This document shows positions 29,216 through 39,010 of a stretch of 64,000 nt of DNA, piece by piece; the first letter of the stretch is position 1, and every line of letters starts with the position of its first letter. Made by a program: the position numbers and the translations under genes. Source of the DNA: Bradyrhizobium sp. AZCC 2176 (GTDB taxonomy: Bacteria > Pseudomonadota > Alphaproteobacteria > Rhizobiales > Xanthobacteraceae); contig NZ_JAZHRX010000001.1 in the NCBI RefSeq assembly GCF_036924645.1, forward strand, positions 2,542,001-2,606,000, given 5' to 3'. The notes beneath the pieces are model-generated. The model was given only the letters and a program-made list of their open reading frames with translations. It had not been told where the DNA came from and made no database searches.

Positions 29216-29669
29216 GGAGGATCTACCGGGTTTGCATGGAGGCCGTTGGTTCGGACAATGCAGTTCTTGGAAGCTTCGCGGAATCTTTGGGGCCTCGGGT
29301 ACGACAGGGTCGTTCCAGTCGGCCCGCTTTTAGCGGTTTTGATGTCCCTGCAACAGGGCAGGGTGGGCGTCCGTTCCTCCGTTACGTTGCGATATGCCGG
29401 CTTTTTTGCCGGATTCTGCCCGGTCTCCGAGCTCTTTTTGGGGCGCTTCCAGCGGCCAAATACCGCTCCCGCCTCCGATGGCAGCCGGCCCCGCTCGGTC
29501 TGAGGATGCCGCATGGCTATGCAACGCCTCGGCGGCGCGAGCGACAAGCTGCCTTGATGAACGGCCCTTGCCGATTTCTTAATGCCGCCCTAGAGGCTGG
29601 CCTGCCGGCGCGCCCCTGACACAATCTTTCAAACGCCAGCCTTTTCAGGCCCTAAGCTTGCGTTCGGTC
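29216..29669. other. Gene-free interval upstream of dnaK
   Basis: The 29216-29802 interval separates the exported protein from dnaK. Frames open on either strand give low-complexity Arg/Pro/Ser peptides without ribosome-binding sites. Only the dnaK promoter region near 29670 is recognisable. Confidence 0.5.
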
Positions 29670-29697
29670 CTTGCAGGCCCGACCCCCCCTCCTATAT
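29670..29697 (+). promoter_or_regulatory. RpoH (sigma-32) type promoter of dnaK
   Basis: CTTG at 29670-29673 and CCTATAT at 29691-29697, separated by 17 bases, match the rhizobial RpoH pattern CTTG-N17-CYTATNT. It lies about 105 bases before the dnaK start, a normal distance. Confidence 0.65.
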
Positions 29698-29802
29698 GAG
29701 GCTCACCACCGCAATATCGCGAGTATTTGAACGTTGGGGGTTCGGTTAGGTGCGCCGTCCAGGGCCCAGCCAACCTGCCGCAAAAAGAAGGATATGAGGA
29801 CC

Positions 29803-31704
29803 ATGGGAAAGGTCATTGGGATCGATCTCGGCACCACGAATTCGTGCGTCGCCGTAATGGACGGCAAGACTGCAAAAGTCATCGAGAATGCGGAGGGCAT
29901 GCGCACGACGCCTTCGATCGTTGCCGTTACCGATGATGGCGAGCGCCTCGTCGGCCAGCCCGCCAAGCGCCAGGCGGTCACCAATCCCGAGCGTACGTTC
30001 TTCGCCGTGAAGCGCCTGATCGGCCGCCGCTATGACGACCCGATGGTCGAGAAGGACAAGAAGCTCGTCCCCTACAAGATCGTCAAGGCATCGAACGGCG
30101 ACGCCTGGGTCGAAGCCGACGGCAAGACCTACTCGCCCTCGCAGGTCTCGGCCTTTATCCTGCAGAAGATGAAGGAGACCGCGGAAGCTCATCTCGGCCA
30201 GAAGGTCGAGCAGGCCGTCATCACCGTCCCCGCCTATTTCAACGACGCGCAGCGTCAAGCCACCAAAGACGCCGGCAAGATCGCCGGCCTCGAAGTGCTG
30301 CGCATCATCAACGAGCCGACGGCTGCAGCCCTTGCCTACGGCCTCGACAAGTCGAAATCCGGCACCATCGCCGTCTACGACCTCGGCGGCGGCACCTTCG
30401 ACGTCTCCATTCTTGAAATCGGCGACGGCGTGTTCGAGGTGAAGTCGACCAACGGCGACACCTTCCTCGGCGGTGAAGATTTTGACATGCGCCTTGTCAG
30501 CTACCTCGCGGACGAGTTCCAGAAGGAGCAGGGCATCAACCTGCGCAACGACAAGCTGGCCCTGCAGCGCCTGAAGGAGGCCGCTGAAAAGGCCAAGATC
30601 GAGCTGTCGTCGACGACGCAGACCGAAATCAACCTGCCCTTCATCACGGCGGACCAGACCGGGCCGAAGCATCTGACGATGAAGCTGACGCGCGCGAAGT
30701 TCGAGGCCCTCGTCGACGATCTCGTCCAGAAGACCATCGAGCCTTGCCGCAAGGCGCTGAAGGATGCGGGCCTCACCGCCGCCGAAATCGGCGAAGTGGT
30801 GCTGGTCGGCGGCATGACCCGCATGCCGAAGGTCCAGGAAGTCGTTAAGCAGCTGTTCGGCAAGGAGCCGCACAAGGGCGTCAACCCGGATGAAGTCGTT
30901 GCCATCGGCGCTGCGATCCAGGCCGGCGTTCTGCAGGGCGACGTCAAGGACGTGCTGTTGCTCGACGTCACCCCGCTTTCGCTCGGCATCGAGACGCTGG
31001 GTGGCGTGTTCACCCGCATCATCGACCGCAACACCACGATCCCGACCAAGAAGAGCCAGGTGTTCTCGACCGCCGAGGATAATCAGAATGCCGTCACCAT
31101 CCGCGTCTTCCAGGGCGAGCGCGAAATGGCGGCCGACAACAAGGTGCTCGGCCAGTTCGACCTGATGGGCATACCGCCGGCGCCGCGCGGCATGCCGCAG
31201 ATCGAGGTGACGTTCGATATCGACGCCAACGGCATCGTCAACGTCTCCGCCAAGGACAAGGCGACCGGCAAGGAGCAGCAGATCCGGATCCAGGCATCCG
31301 GCGGCCTGTCGGAAGCCGACATCCAGAAGATGGTCAAGGACGCCGAGGCCAATGCGGCCGAAGACAAGAAGCGCCGCGAGGCGGTCGACGCCAAGAACCA
31401 TGCCGACAGCCTGGTGCATTCCACCGAGAAGGCGCTGGCCGAGCACGGTTCGAAGGTCGAGGAAAGCGAGCGCCGCGCCATCGAGGACGCCGTCAGCGAT
31501 CTGAAGGAAGCGCTGAAGGGCGAGGATGCCGAGGCGATCAAGGCCAAGACCAACACGCTGGCGCAGGCTTCGATGAAGCTGGGCGAGGCCATGTACAAGC
31601 AGCAGGCCGAGGCGGACGCCAAGAAGGATGCCGCCAAGGATGACGTGGTCGACGCGGAGTTCACCGAGGTCGACGACGACAAGAACAACAAGAAGTCGGC
31701 GTAA
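29803..31704 (+). CDS. dnaK: DnaK chaperone (Hsp70)
   Basis: 633 residues. The ATPase domain includes [45 protein letters not shown] and [11 protein letters not shown]. The substrate-binding domain includes [14 protein letters not shown]. An acidic C-terminus ([14 protein letters not shown]) completes the bacterial type. Start at 29803, where GAGG lies close upstream; an in-frame extension of 23 codons was rejected. It works with DnaJ just downstream and GrpE at 25.3 kb. Confidence 0.98.
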   Translation: MGKVIGIDLGTTNSCVAVMDGKTAKVIENAEGMRTTPSIVAVTDDGERLVGQPAKRQAVTNPERTFFAVKRLIGRRYDDPMVEKDKKLVPYKIVKASNGDAWVEADGKTYSPSQVSAFILQKMKETAEAHLGQKVEQAVITVPAYFNDAQRQATKDAGKIAGLEVLRIINEPTAAALAYGLDKSKSGTIAVYDLGGGTFDVSILEIGDGVFEVKSTNGDTFLGGEDFDMRLVSYLADEFQKEQGINLRNDKLALQRLKEAAEKAKIELSSTTQTEINLPFITADQTGPKHLTMKLTRAKFEALVDDLVQKTIEPCRKALKDAGLTAAEIGEVVLVGGMTRMPKVQEVVKQLFGKEPHKGVNPDEVVAIGAAIQAGVLQGDVKDVLLLDVTPLSLGIETLGGVFTRIIDRNTTIPTKKSQVFSTAEDNQNAVTIRVFQGEREMAADNKVLGQFDLMGIPPAPRGMPQIEVTFDIDANGIVNVSAKDKATGKEQQIRIQASGGLSEADIQKMVKDAEANAAEDKKRREAVDAKNHADSLVHSTEKALAEHGSKVEESERRAIEDAVSDLKEALKGEDAEAIKAKTNTLAQASMKLGEAMYKQQAEADAKKDAAKDDVVDAEFTEVDDDKNNKKSA

Positions 31705-31718
31705 GCGGGCTTTGGATC

Positions 31719-31774
31719 ATGACCCTCATCCAAAAGAGCGCGCCGCTTGCGTTCGATGGGTGGGGGTCATTTTT
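31719..31774 (+). terminator. Probable terminator between dnaK and dnaJ
   Basis: ATGACCCTCATCC at 31719-31731 pairs with GGGTGGGGGTCAT at 31758-31770 (some G-U pairs), followed by TTTTTCG. Placed 15 bases after dnaK, it could lower dnaJ expression relative to dnaK. Confidence 0.5.
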
Positions 31775-31837
31775 CGTTAAGCTGAAGGCTGCATCTTTGA
31801 GCGCGCCTTCGGCGTGAAGTTCGGGCGGGTCTGACTG

Positions 31838-32968
31838 ATGTCCACCAAGCGCTGTTACTACGAAACCCTGGAAGTCGATCGGAACGCGGACGAGTCCAAG
31901 CTCAAGTCGGCGTTCCGCAAGCTGGCGATGAAATGGCACCCCGACAAGAATCCGGGCGACGCCACCAGCGAAATGAAGTTCAAGGAAATCAACGAAGCCT
32001 ACGAGGTTCTCAAGGACGGCGACAAGCGCGCCGCCTATGACCGCTATGGCCATGCCGCATTCGAGCAGGGCATGGGCGGCGGCGGTCCCGGTTTCGGCGC
32101 CGGCTTCGCTTCGTCCTTCTCGGATATTTTCGAGGACCTGTTCGGCATGGCCGGGCAGCGGCGCGGCGGCGGACGCGAGCGCGGCGCCGACCTGCGCTAC
32201 AACATGGAAATCACGCTGGAGGAAGCCTTTCAGGGCAAGACGGCGCAGATCGAGATTCCGGTCTCGGTCACCTGCGAATCCTGCTCGGGCACCGGCGCCA
32301 AGGCTGGCACCAAGCCCAAGACCTGCTCGACCTGCGGCGGCGCCGGCCGCGTGCGGCAGGCACAGGGCTTCTTCACGCTCGAGCGAACCTGCCCCGGCTG
32401 TCAGGGTCGCGGCCAGATGATCGAGGACGCCTGTCCGAATTGCTCCGGCTCGGGACGGGTGACGCGCGACCGCATGCTGTCGGTCAACATCCCGCAGGGT
32501 GTCGAGGACGGCACCCGCATTCGTCTGGCCGGCGAAGGCGAGGCCGGCGTCCGCGGCGGACCGCCCGGCGATCTCTATATTTTCCTGTCGCTGGCCACCC
32601 ACGAGTTCTTCCAGCGCGACGGAGCCGATCTGCATTGCCGGGTTCCGATCTCAATGGTTGCGGCCGCGCTCGGCGGCGAATTCGAGGTTCCGACTATCGA
32701 CAAGGGCAAGACCAAGGTGAAAGTGCCGGCCGGGACGCAGTCCGGCCGTCGTTTCCGCATTGCATCAAAGGGCATGCCGGTGCTCCGCTCGCGCCAGACC
32801 GGCGACATGTATGTCCAGGTCATGGTCGAAACGCCGCAGAATCTGACCAAGAAGCAGCAGGAACTGCTCACCGAGTTCGAAAAATTGTCGTCCGGCGCCA
32901 CCCAGCCGGAGGCTGCGGGCTTCTTCACCAAGGTCAAGGACTTCTTCGGCAACCGCGCGGGCTCCTGA
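31838..32968 (+). CDS. dnaJ: DnaJ co-chaperone
   Basis: 376 residues. The J domain has the HPD motif at 34-36, then a Gly-rich linker ([13 protein letters not shown]). The four zinc-finger repeats are [30 protein letters not shown] and [10 protein letters not shown], and the C-terminal substrate domain follows. It stimulates the DnaK ATPase. It is 133 bases downstream of dnaK, beyond a possible terminator. Confidence 0.97.
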   Translation: MSTKRCYYETLEVDRNADESKLKSAFRKLAMKWHPDKNPGDATSEMKFKEINEAYEVLKDGDKRAAYDRYGHAAFEQGMGGGGPGFGAGFASSFSDIFEDLFGMAGQRRGGGRERGADLRYNMEITLEEAFQGKTAQIEIPVSVTCESCSGTGAKAGTKPKTCSTCGGAGRVRQAQGFFTLERTCPGCQGRGQMIEDACPNCSGSGRVTRDRMLSVNIPQGVEDGTRIRLAGEGEAGVRGGPPGDLYIFLSLATHEFFQRDGADLHCRVPISMVAAALGGEFEVPTIDKGKTKVKVPAGTQSGRRFRIASKGMPVLRSRQTGDMYVQVMVETPQNLTKKQQELLTEFEKLSSGATQPEAAGFFTKVKDFFGNRAGS

Positions 32969-33100
32969 GCGCGAACGCAACCTGACCGAAGTGGGCCGGT
33001 GTGGGCAAGTTCTCGCCCGCGCTCATGATTCATTCAGCTTGCACAGCGTCTTATCGCGAGATCGCGGGCACTTTGGCACGCCTGACGCGTTACCGTCTGG

Positions 33101-33127
33101 CTTGACCACATCCCCGTCGACCTATAC
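33101..33127 (+). promoter_or_regulatory. Promoter-like sequence upstream of pmtA
   Basis: CTTGAC and CCTATAC with 16 bases between CTTG and CCTATAC, about 60 bases before the pmtA start. The elements resemble alphaproteobacterial promoters but the spacing is a little short. Confidence 0.3.
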
Positions 33128-33187
33128 GTGTTTGTGACTGTTTTCTGACATTCCCTGCTTTGTTGCGGGGTCCCGCCTGGTAGCGAC

Positions 33188-33787
33188 ATGCCTTTGCAAT
33201 CGTCCGTGCGTGCGTTGAAGAAGCCTCGTCTCGATGATGAGGTCCGCTTCCTTCGTTCATGGATCGAAAAGCCGCTGCACATGGGCGCGGTCATGCCGTC
33301 GAGCAAGTTACTTGCCCGGACCATGGCTGAATATGTCGACGTCCAAGCGCAAGGACCGGTCGTCGAACTTGGGCCCGGGACCGGTGCAATCACCAACGCA
33401 CTGATCGAGCACGGCGTCGATCAGAAGCGGCTTGTGCTGGTCGAGTATAATCCGGGCTTCTGCGCACTGCTGCGCGACCGCTATCCGCAGGCCAGGGTGG
33501 TGCAGGGCGACGCCTACGCGCTACGTTCCTCGCTCAAGGACGTGCTGGACGCGCCGGCCTCGGCCGTGGTCTCCGGCCTGCCGCTCGTGACCAAGCCGAT
33601 GCTGACGCGCCTGAAGCTGATCCGCGACGCCTTCATGGCGCTCGCGCCCGGCGCCCCCTTCGTGCAATTCACCTATTCGGTCGCGCCGCCGATCCCGAAA
33701 TCGCTGCCGGGCGTATCCACAGAAGCCTCCGAGCGGATCTGGATGAACCTTCCGCCCGCGCGGGTCTGGGTGTATCGCAAGGGCTGA
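33188..33787 (+). CDS. pmtA: Phospholipid N-methyltransferase PmtA
   Basis: 199 residues. DDEVRFLRSWIEKPLHMGAVMPSS at the N-terminus and the SAM-binding motif VVELGPGTGAI (LGPGTG at 61-66) match the Sinorhizobium/Bradyrhizobium-type phosphatidylethanolamine methyltransferase, which makes phosphatidylcholine precursors. rRNA adenine dimethylase-like proteins share this motif, but the N-terminal signature favours PmtA. Location downstream of dnaKJ agrees with what I recall of Bradyrhizobium japonicum (not checked). The stop overlaps a possible start of the next gene. Confidence 0.88.
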   Translation: MPLQSSVRALKKPRLDDEVRFLRSWIEKPLHMGAVMPSSKLLARTMAEYVDVQAQGPVVELGPGTGAITNALIEHGVDQKRLVLVEYNPGFCALLRDRYPQARVVQGDAYALRSSLKDVLDAPASAVVSGLPLVTKPMLTRLKLIRDAFMALAPGAPFVQFTYSVAPPIPKSLPGVSTEASERIWMNLPPARVWVYRKG

Positions 33788-33831
33788 TGCCGCGTATTCG
33801 CGCGGCATTTGCCCCGAATACGAATTCAAAG

Positions 33832-34410
33832 ATGTCCGCGCTGAAAATTCTCGTGATCCCGGGATCGCTACGATCAGGCTCGCTCAATGCGAAGCTGGCC
33901 GCCGTCGCCGCGCATGCGCTGGCGCAGGAAGGCGCGGAAATCACCCGCATCTCGCTGTCAGACTTTCCGCTGCCGATCTATGACGGCGACCTGCAGGCGA
34001 AGTCCGGCGTGCCGAAGCACGCCGTCAATCTGAAACGCATGATGGCGGCCCATCATGGCGTGCTGATCGTGACTCCGGAGTATAATTCCTCGGTGCCGGC
34101 GCTGGTCAAAAACACCATCGACTGGGTGAGTCGGGTGCAGGACCCGCACGAGACCCGCGGGCAGGTATTTCGCGAGCGGGTGTTTGCGATCGCCTCCGCT
34201 TCCGGCGGGCGGCTCGGCGGCGCCCGCGCGCTGGCGGCGCTGCGGCTGATCCTGTCGGCCTGTCATGCGACCGTGATACCGAACCAGCTCGCGCTGGCGT
34301 TTGCCGACGATGCCTATGACGAGATGGAACGGTTGAAGAATTCCACGGACGCCGAGGCGCTGAAGGCGCTGGTACGGCAGTTGATCGACGTTTCCCAACG
34401 CATGATGTGA
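33832..34410 (+). CDS. NADPH-dependent FMN reductase family protein
   Basis: 192 residues, flavodoxin-like. LVIPGSLRSGSLNAKL at the N-terminus binds FMN phosphate. VLIVTPEYNSSVPALVKNTIDWVSR is the family signature and ASASGGRLGGARA the third FMN loop. Likely an FMN- or quinone/chromate-type reductase; the substrate is unknown. The start at 33832 fits the family; an ATG at 33787 overlapping the pmtA stop (TGATG) would add 15 residues and cannot be excluded. pyrF follows after 6 bases. Confidence 0.9.
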   Translation: MSALKILVIPGSLRSGSLNAKLAAVAAHALAQEGAEITRISLSDFPLPIYDGDLQAKSGVPKHAVNLKRMMAAHHGVLIVTPEYNSSVPALVKNTIDWVSRVQDPHETRGQVFRERVFAIASASGGRLGGARALAALRLILSACHATVIPNQLALAFADDAYDEMERLKNSTDAEALKALVRQLIDVSQRMM

Positions 34411-34416
34411 GGTGAC

Positions 34417-35127
34417 ATGCAGCCAGCCGATATCGCGCCAAAAGACCGCCTGATCGTCGCGCTCGACCTGCCGGGGGTGGCCGCGGCGGAAGCGATGGTT
34501 GCGCGGCTCGGCGACAGCGTGAGCTTTTACAAGATCGGCTATCAACTCGGCTATGCCGGCGGCCTGCCGCTGGCGCAGCAATTGGCGAAATCCGGCAAAA
34601 AAGTCTTTCTCGATCTCAAGTTGCACGACATCGGCAATACGGTCGCGCGCGGCGTCGAGAGCGTGGCCAAACTCGACGCGACTTTCCTCACCGTGCATGC
34701 CTATCCGCAGACCATGAAGGCCGCGGTCGAGGCGCGCCAAGGTTCTGGCCTGAAGATTCTCGCCGTCACCGTGCTGACGTCGTATGACGACGGCGACCTG
34801 CACGCCGCGGGCTATCGGCTCAACGTCTCCGACCTCGTCGAGGCGCGGGCACAGCAGGCGCAGGTGCTCGGCGTCGACGGTCTCGTGAGTTCGCCGGAAG
34901 AGGCGGCGGCGCTGCGCAAGATCATCGGCCACCAGATGAACCTGGTGACGCCGGGCATCCGGCCCGCGGGGGCTGCGACCGGCGACCAGAAGCGCATCAT
35001 GACGCCGGCACGTGCGATCGCCGCCGGTGCGGACTATCTCGTAGTCGGGCGGCCGATCACGGAAGCCGTCGACCCCAAGGCGGCGGCGGACGCCGTTCAG
35101 GCGGAAATCAAGCAGGCGTTGCTATAG
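34417..35127 (+). CDS. pyrF: Orotidine 5'-phosphate decarboxylase
   Basis: Last step of UMP synthesis. 236 residues, TIM barrel. IVALDLPG at the N-terminus and the catalytic [11 protein letters not shown] (Asp66, Lys68, Asp71 region) are present, and the phosphate-binding TPGIRPAG...VVGRPIT closes the barrel. GAGG lies just upstream of the ATG. Probably cotranscribed with the FMN reductase and the DUF1330 gene 33 bases downstream. Confidence 0.96.
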   Translation: MQPADIAPKDRLIVALDLPGVAAAEAMVARLGDSVSFYKIGYQLGYAGGLPLAQQLAKSGKKVFLDLKLHDIGNTVARGVESVAKLDATFLTVHAYPQTMKAAVEARQGSGLKILAVTVLTSYDDGDLHAAGYRLNVSDLVEARAQQAQVLGVDGLVSSPEEAAALRKIIGHQMNLVTPGIRPAGAATGDQKRIMTPARAIAAGADYLVVGRPITEAVDPKAAADAVQAEIKQALL

Positions 35128-35160
35128 CCAAACCGGTGACACAAGAAACGGGAGATCGAG

Positions 35161-35463
35161 ATGGCGAAGGGATACTGGATCGGGCGCGTCGATGTCAGCA
35201 ATGAGGAGGGCTACAAGCCCTACATGGCAGCCAACCCCGCCATCTTCCAAAAATTCGGCGGGCGCTTCATCGTGCGCGGCGGTAAGTTCACCGCGGTCGA
35301 GGGCCAAAGCCGCTCGCGCAACGTCGTGATCGAATTCGACAGCTACGAGAAAGCGCTGGCCTGCTACAATTCGCCGGAATACCAGGCCAACATCAAGGTG
35401 CGGCAACCGCACTCGATCGCCGATCTCATCGTTATCGAGGGCTATGACGGTCCGCAGCCCTGA
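35161..35463 (+). CDS. DUF1330 family protein
   Basis: 100 residues, dimeric alpha-beta barrel (ferredoxin-like) fold. GYWIGRVDVSNEEGYKPYMAANP, RFIVRGGKFTAVEG, RNVVIEFDSYEKALACYNSPEYQ are the family landmarks. The biochemical role is unknown. GGGAGATCGAG precedes the ATG. Last ordinary gene before the secretion locus. Confidence 0.9.
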   Translation: MAKGYWIGRVDVSNEEGYKPYMAANPAIFQKFGGRFIVRGGKFTAVEGQSRSRNVVIEFDSYEKALACYNSPEYQANIKVRQPHSIADLIVIEGYDGPQP

Positions 35464-35857
35464 ACACATGGTTAGAAGCCGCGCTGTCGGGTAGTCGACA
35501 TACGGAATCTCATCGCATCAAGATCATCGCATCAAGAAATGTGTGCGAATGTTTCCGGCCGGTGCTTCGCTAATCGGGTGCGGTCGAAAAAATCAAATAG
35601 CTGACCATCATTCCTGCAGTGGACGCGTGGCCTGCGGGCCATGTGTTCGCTAGCTGGTATTTCTTTTGTCCCCAAATGGGGATTGCGACGCCACCTCGCC
35701 TTCATCCAAGGTCGCCTCCATCGTACCCACATCGATCGTGGAACCCCACTTCGATCGTGAATGGAATCGAGCCAACACAAAACACAAAATCCCGACGCGC
35801 ATGACGGGCCGCAAGCGGACCCGCCGCGCGGAGGGCTATGCGTGAAGGAGTAGGTTC
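35464..35857 (+). promoter_or_regulatory. Upstream region of the RTX gene (394 bases, no gene)
   Basis: No credible reading frame. It contains a 14-base tandem (TCATCGCATCAAGA twice around 35508-35536), an inverted CCCCAAATGGGG, and a repeated TTCGATCGTG near 35720-35760. AAGGAG lies about 9 bases before the RTX ATG. It must contain the promoter of the secretion substrate, but no consensus is convincing. Confidence 0.35.
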
Positions 35858-37162
35858 ATGGCACTTATCGATGGAACAGCAGGCAATGATGTACTAGTTG
35901 GCACGCCAGATCCCGATGAGATCAACGGTCTGCAAGGCAATGACACCATAACCGCTTTGGCCGGTGCCGACCTTGTCAATGGTGGCGCAGGTGATGACAA
36001 TATCGATGGCGGCGCCGACAACGATATCCTGAACGGCAATGCCGGCATCGATACCATCGTCGGCGGCGATGGCGATGACGAGATCAACGGCGGCGCGGGA
36101 GATGATTTGCTGTCCGGGAACGCCGGCGTCGACACGATCCACGGTAACGCCGGCAACGACAGTATCGATGGCGGAGATGGCAACGATGTGCTCGACGGTG
36201 ACGCCGGTGACGATACCATCGTCGGCGGAGCTGGCGATGACGAGATCAACGGCGGCGCGGGCGTCGATACCCTCTCCGGCGACGCCGGCAATGATACGCT
36301 GAACGGGAATGCCGGCGACGACACGCTGAACGGCGGCGACGGCGATGACACGCTAAACGGCAACGCTGGCGATGATACCCTGAACGGCGATGCAGGAATC
36401 GACACGCTGAACGGCGGCATCGGCAACGACACGCTCAATGGCGGTGCTGATGACGATCTCCTGAACGGAGGCCTCGGCAACGACACGCTGAACGGCGATG
36501 ACGGCAACGACACGCTCAATGGCGGCGCGGATGACGATATCCTGAACGGCGGCGCCGGTGACGATCTCATGTTCGGCGATGCCGGCGATGACACCATGGC
36601 CGGTGGTGACGGCAATGACGCGATGTCCGGCGGCGATGGCGCGGACGAACTCGACGGTGGCGCCGGCGACGATCTGCTGGAGGGGAATGCCGGAGATGAT
36701 ACGCTCGCCGGCGGTGCCGGCGTCGATTTGCTCAATGGCGGCGACGGCGCCGATATGCTCTCAGGCGACGCAGGCAACGACGTCCTGAACGGCGGCGACG
36801 GCGATGACGAGTTGGACGGCGGCAACGGTGCCGACGAACTTAACGGCGGTCTCGGCGATGATGTGCAGACAGGCGGTGCAGGCACCGACGTGCACAATTT
36901 CGGCGACAACACTGCCACCAACTTCGGCGACGATGAAGTCACCGACCTGAGCTTTGCTGACGGGGATGAAGTTAACGTCGATGCCGATCCGGCGTTCGAT
37001 TCGACCACCATCGTGGTGGATGACGACGGCACCAACACCGTGCTCGACTTCGGCTTCGGCACCATCACGCTCGACGGCGTTACGGGTGGCGCCGGAACGG
37101 AATTCGAGTCGATCGCCGACATCAACACTGCCGCAGGTTATACGGCTATCGAAGTCGTCTAA
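35858..37162 (+). CDS. RTX-like protein made of 38 tandem calcium-binding nonapeptides
   Basis: 434 residues. Residues 6-347 are 38 consecutive nine-residue units of the type GGxGxDxLx (for example [18 protein letters not shown]), with no spacer or other domain. The last 87 residues are non-repetitive and acidic, ending TAIEVV, which fits a C-terminal type I secretion signal. The protein has no Lys, Arg, Cys or Trp, so it is extremely acidic. Such repeats are known to fold into a parallel beta-roll on Ca2+ binding outside the cell. No toxin, protease or adhesin domain is present. The ABC exporter and adaptor follow directly. Likely a secreted surface or matrix protein (inference). Confidence 0.93.
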   Translation: MALIDGTAGNDVLVGTPDPDEINGLQGNDTITALAGADLVNGGAGDDNIDGGADNDILNGNAGIDTIVGGDGDDEINGGAGDDLLSGNAGVDTIHGNAGNDSIDGGDGNDVLDGDAGDDTIVGGAGDDEINGGAGVDTLSGDAGNDTLNGNAGDDTLNGGDGDDTLNGNAGDDTLNGDAGIDTLNGGIGNDTLNGGADDDLLNGGLGNDTLNGDDGNDTLNGGADDDILNGGAGDDLMFGDAGDDTMAGGDGNDAMSGGDGADELDGGAGDDLLEGNAGDDTLAGGAGVDLLNGGDGADMLSGDAGNDVLNGGDGDDELDGGNGADELNGGLGDDVQTGGAGTDVHNFGDNTATNFGDDEVTDLSFADGDEVNVDADPAFDSTTIVVDDDGTNTVLDFGFGTITLDGVTGGAGTEFESIADINTAAGYTAIEVV

Positions 37163-37173
37163 CATCCAATTCG

Positions 37174-37199
37174 GCGGGGCGGCCCGGCAGCCGCCCCGC
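37174..37199 (+). terminator. Strong GC hairpin between RTX gene and exporter
   Basis: GCGGGGCGGC and GCCGCCCCGC form a perfect 10-base stem with loop CCGGCA, starting 11 bases after the RTX stop. There is no long T run after it, so it may be a partial terminator or mRNA stabiliser allowing high substrate and low exporter expression. Confidence 0.6.
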
Positions 37200-37243
37200 T
37201 CCTGCCTTCTGCCGTACTCAGTTAGTGATAGTGCCGGCCGCAC

Positions 37244-39010
37244 ATGTACTCGCGTAACCGTGGTGAAATCTCAGCGTCTGGTCAAAGATCGCTGCTTGGA
37301 TTGATTCCGGGACGATCCGCATTTATGTGGATCGTCGCTTTCAGCGTGTCGATCAACATGCTGCTTCTGGTCGTGCCCTTCTACTCGATCGAGGTGTTCG
37401 ATCGGGTGATCAGCAGCGGTAGCATCGAAACCCTTGTCGGTCTCACCGTCATCGCCGCAATTGCTCTTGTTTTCAGTGCTGCGTTCGACATCCTGCGCAG
37501 CCGGCTGCTCAGTCGCTTTGCGGTCAGATTTGAGCGCCACCTCGCTCCCATCGTGCTTGAAAGCATGATTGTTGATACCGCAAATCGCGGCGACAACAGG
37601 GCTCAGGATCTTGTAAAGCTGCGTGAGCTGAGGACGTTTCTTTCCAGCACAGCGATTGCATCGCTGCTCGATGCTCCCTTTCTTCCGGCATTTGTTTTCA
37701 TCCTCTTTTTCCTGCACCTCTGGTACGGACTGATTGCGCTGGTCGGAACGTTGGTTCTGCTCGCGATGGGCATCGCGAGCAGCTGGATCGCGCGCAATGA
37801 AATCGCGCAGGCGTCCCAGGCTGCACAGAAGACCCAGGCTACCCTTGACGGAATTGTCCGGCATTCCGCTCTGGTGCGTGCGATGGGCTGGACCAGAGGT
37901 GCCATCCGCGAATTCATGGACCTCAACGACCAGGCCTTGTCTCCCGTCGTTCGAGGCAGCGAGCGCGTCTATGCGATCGGCGCTGCGGCGCGCATGGTAA
38001 GAACGACGTTGCAGGTTGCCGCGATCGGCGTTGGCGCCTGGCTGGTGCTCCAGAGCGAAGTGCTGGCCGGCAGTCTGATTGCGAGTTCGATCCTGATCGC
38101 CCGTACACTGCAGCCGATGGAGGGCCTGATCTCGGCACGCCGCGCGCTTACATCAGCGCACGAGGCCTGGAAGCAGGTTCAGACGGCCGCAGCGCCGGTC
38201 CTGGTTCGAGAGAGACGTACGCTGCTTCCGTCCCCGTCCGGCAGGGTTGAAGTCGAGCGGGTGACATATCGGACGGCTGCAACGTCGCGCCCGATTCTCG
38301 CAGGCATAAACTTTGAATGCCCGCCTTCCGGGATAGTCGTCGTGATCGGCCCGACGGGCGCCGGAAAATCGACGTTGCTGCGGCTGATGGCGGGGCTGGA
38401 GCGACCAAACGGGGGTACGATCCGGCTGGACGACGCGGCTCTGCATAACTGGGATCCTGACCAGCTTGGTCAGTTTGTCGGCTACCTTCCTCAGGACGTG
38501 CAGCTTCTCGGCGGCACAGTGGCCGAAGCGATCGCCGGCTTTGAAGAGCAGGCGCGTGACGTCGACATCGTTGCCGCGGCTACGCTCGCGCAGGCGCATG
38601 AGATGATCCTGTCGCTGCCCGCAGGCTACCAGACCGAAATAGGGCGCGACGGCAACAAGCTTTCTGGTGGTCAGCGCCAGCGCATCGGTCTTGCCCGTGC
38701 CTTCTTTGGCAATCGCAAATTGATCCTGCTGGATGAACCAAATGCCAATCTCGACCCCGAGGGCGAGCAAGCGCTGTGTTCCGCCGTTGAGCGGGCGAAA
38801 GCGCGCGGCGCCACACTGGTCATTGTCACCCATCGGCCCCGACTATTGACCATCGCAGATGCGGTGCTCTTTTTGAGGGATGGCGTGCAGGTCGCTTTCG
38901 GGTCGCCTGCTGAGGTCCTCCGCCTGCCCGGCACCCCCGTCTCGAAGCCGCACGTAGTCCGGCACAGTACGGAACCTCCGAAACTGGCCACGAGGGGAAC
39001 TGCTCGATGA
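37244..39010 (+). CDS. Type I secretion ABC transporter (PrtD family)
   Basis: 588 residues. The transmembrane half runs to about 310 with roughly six helices. The nucleotide-binding domain has Walker A GPTGAGKS at 369-376, Q-loop YLPQDVQ around 415-420, signature LSGGQ at 473-477, Walker B LILLDE at 493-498 and His in VTHRP. No N-terminal C39 peptidase-like domain, so it belongs with PrtD/LapB-like exporters of RTX substrates. It overlaps the adaptor gene by 4 bases (ATGA). The outer-membrane TolC partner is not in the window. Confidence 0.95.
   Translation: MYSRNRGEISASGQRSLLGLIPGRSAFMWIVAFSVSINMLLLVVPFYSIEVFDRVISSGSIETLVGLTVIAAIALVFSAAFDILRSRLLSRFAVRFERHLAPIVLESMIVDTANRGDNRAQDLVKLRELRTFLSSTAIASLLDAPFLPAFVFILFFLHLWYGLIALVGTLVLLAMGIASSWIARNEIAQASQAAQKTQATLDGIVRHSALVRAMGWTRGAIREFMDLNDQALSPVVRGSERVYAIGAAARMVRTTLQVAAIGVGAWLVLQSEVLAGSLIASSILIARTLQPMEGLISARRALTSAHEAWKQVQTAAAPVLVRERRTLLPSPSGRVEVERVTYRTAATSRPILAGINFECPPSGIVVVIGPTGAGKSTLLRLMAGLERPNGGTIRLDDAALHNWDPDQLGQFVGYLPQDVQLLGGTVAEAIAGFEEQARDVDIVAAATLAQAHEMILSLPAGYQTEIGRDGNKLSGGQRQRIGLARAFFGNRKLILLDEPNANLDPEGEQALCSAVERAKARGATLVIVTHRPRLLTIADAVLFLRDGVQVAFGSPAEVLRLPGTPVSKPHVVRHSTEPPKLATRGTAR

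Noticed and set aside
29206..29619. A 137-codon plus-strand frame upstream of dnaK
   Set aside because: Begins antisense inside the exported protein gene, gives an Arg/Pro/Leu-rich peptide and lacks a ribosome-binding site.
35836..37128. A 430-residue open frame on the minus strand, opposite the RTX gene
   Set aside because: Composition is Ser/Pro/Val only, mirroring the Gly/Asp repeat codons of the plus strand; no ribosome-binding site and no fold. It is a shadow of the repeat.
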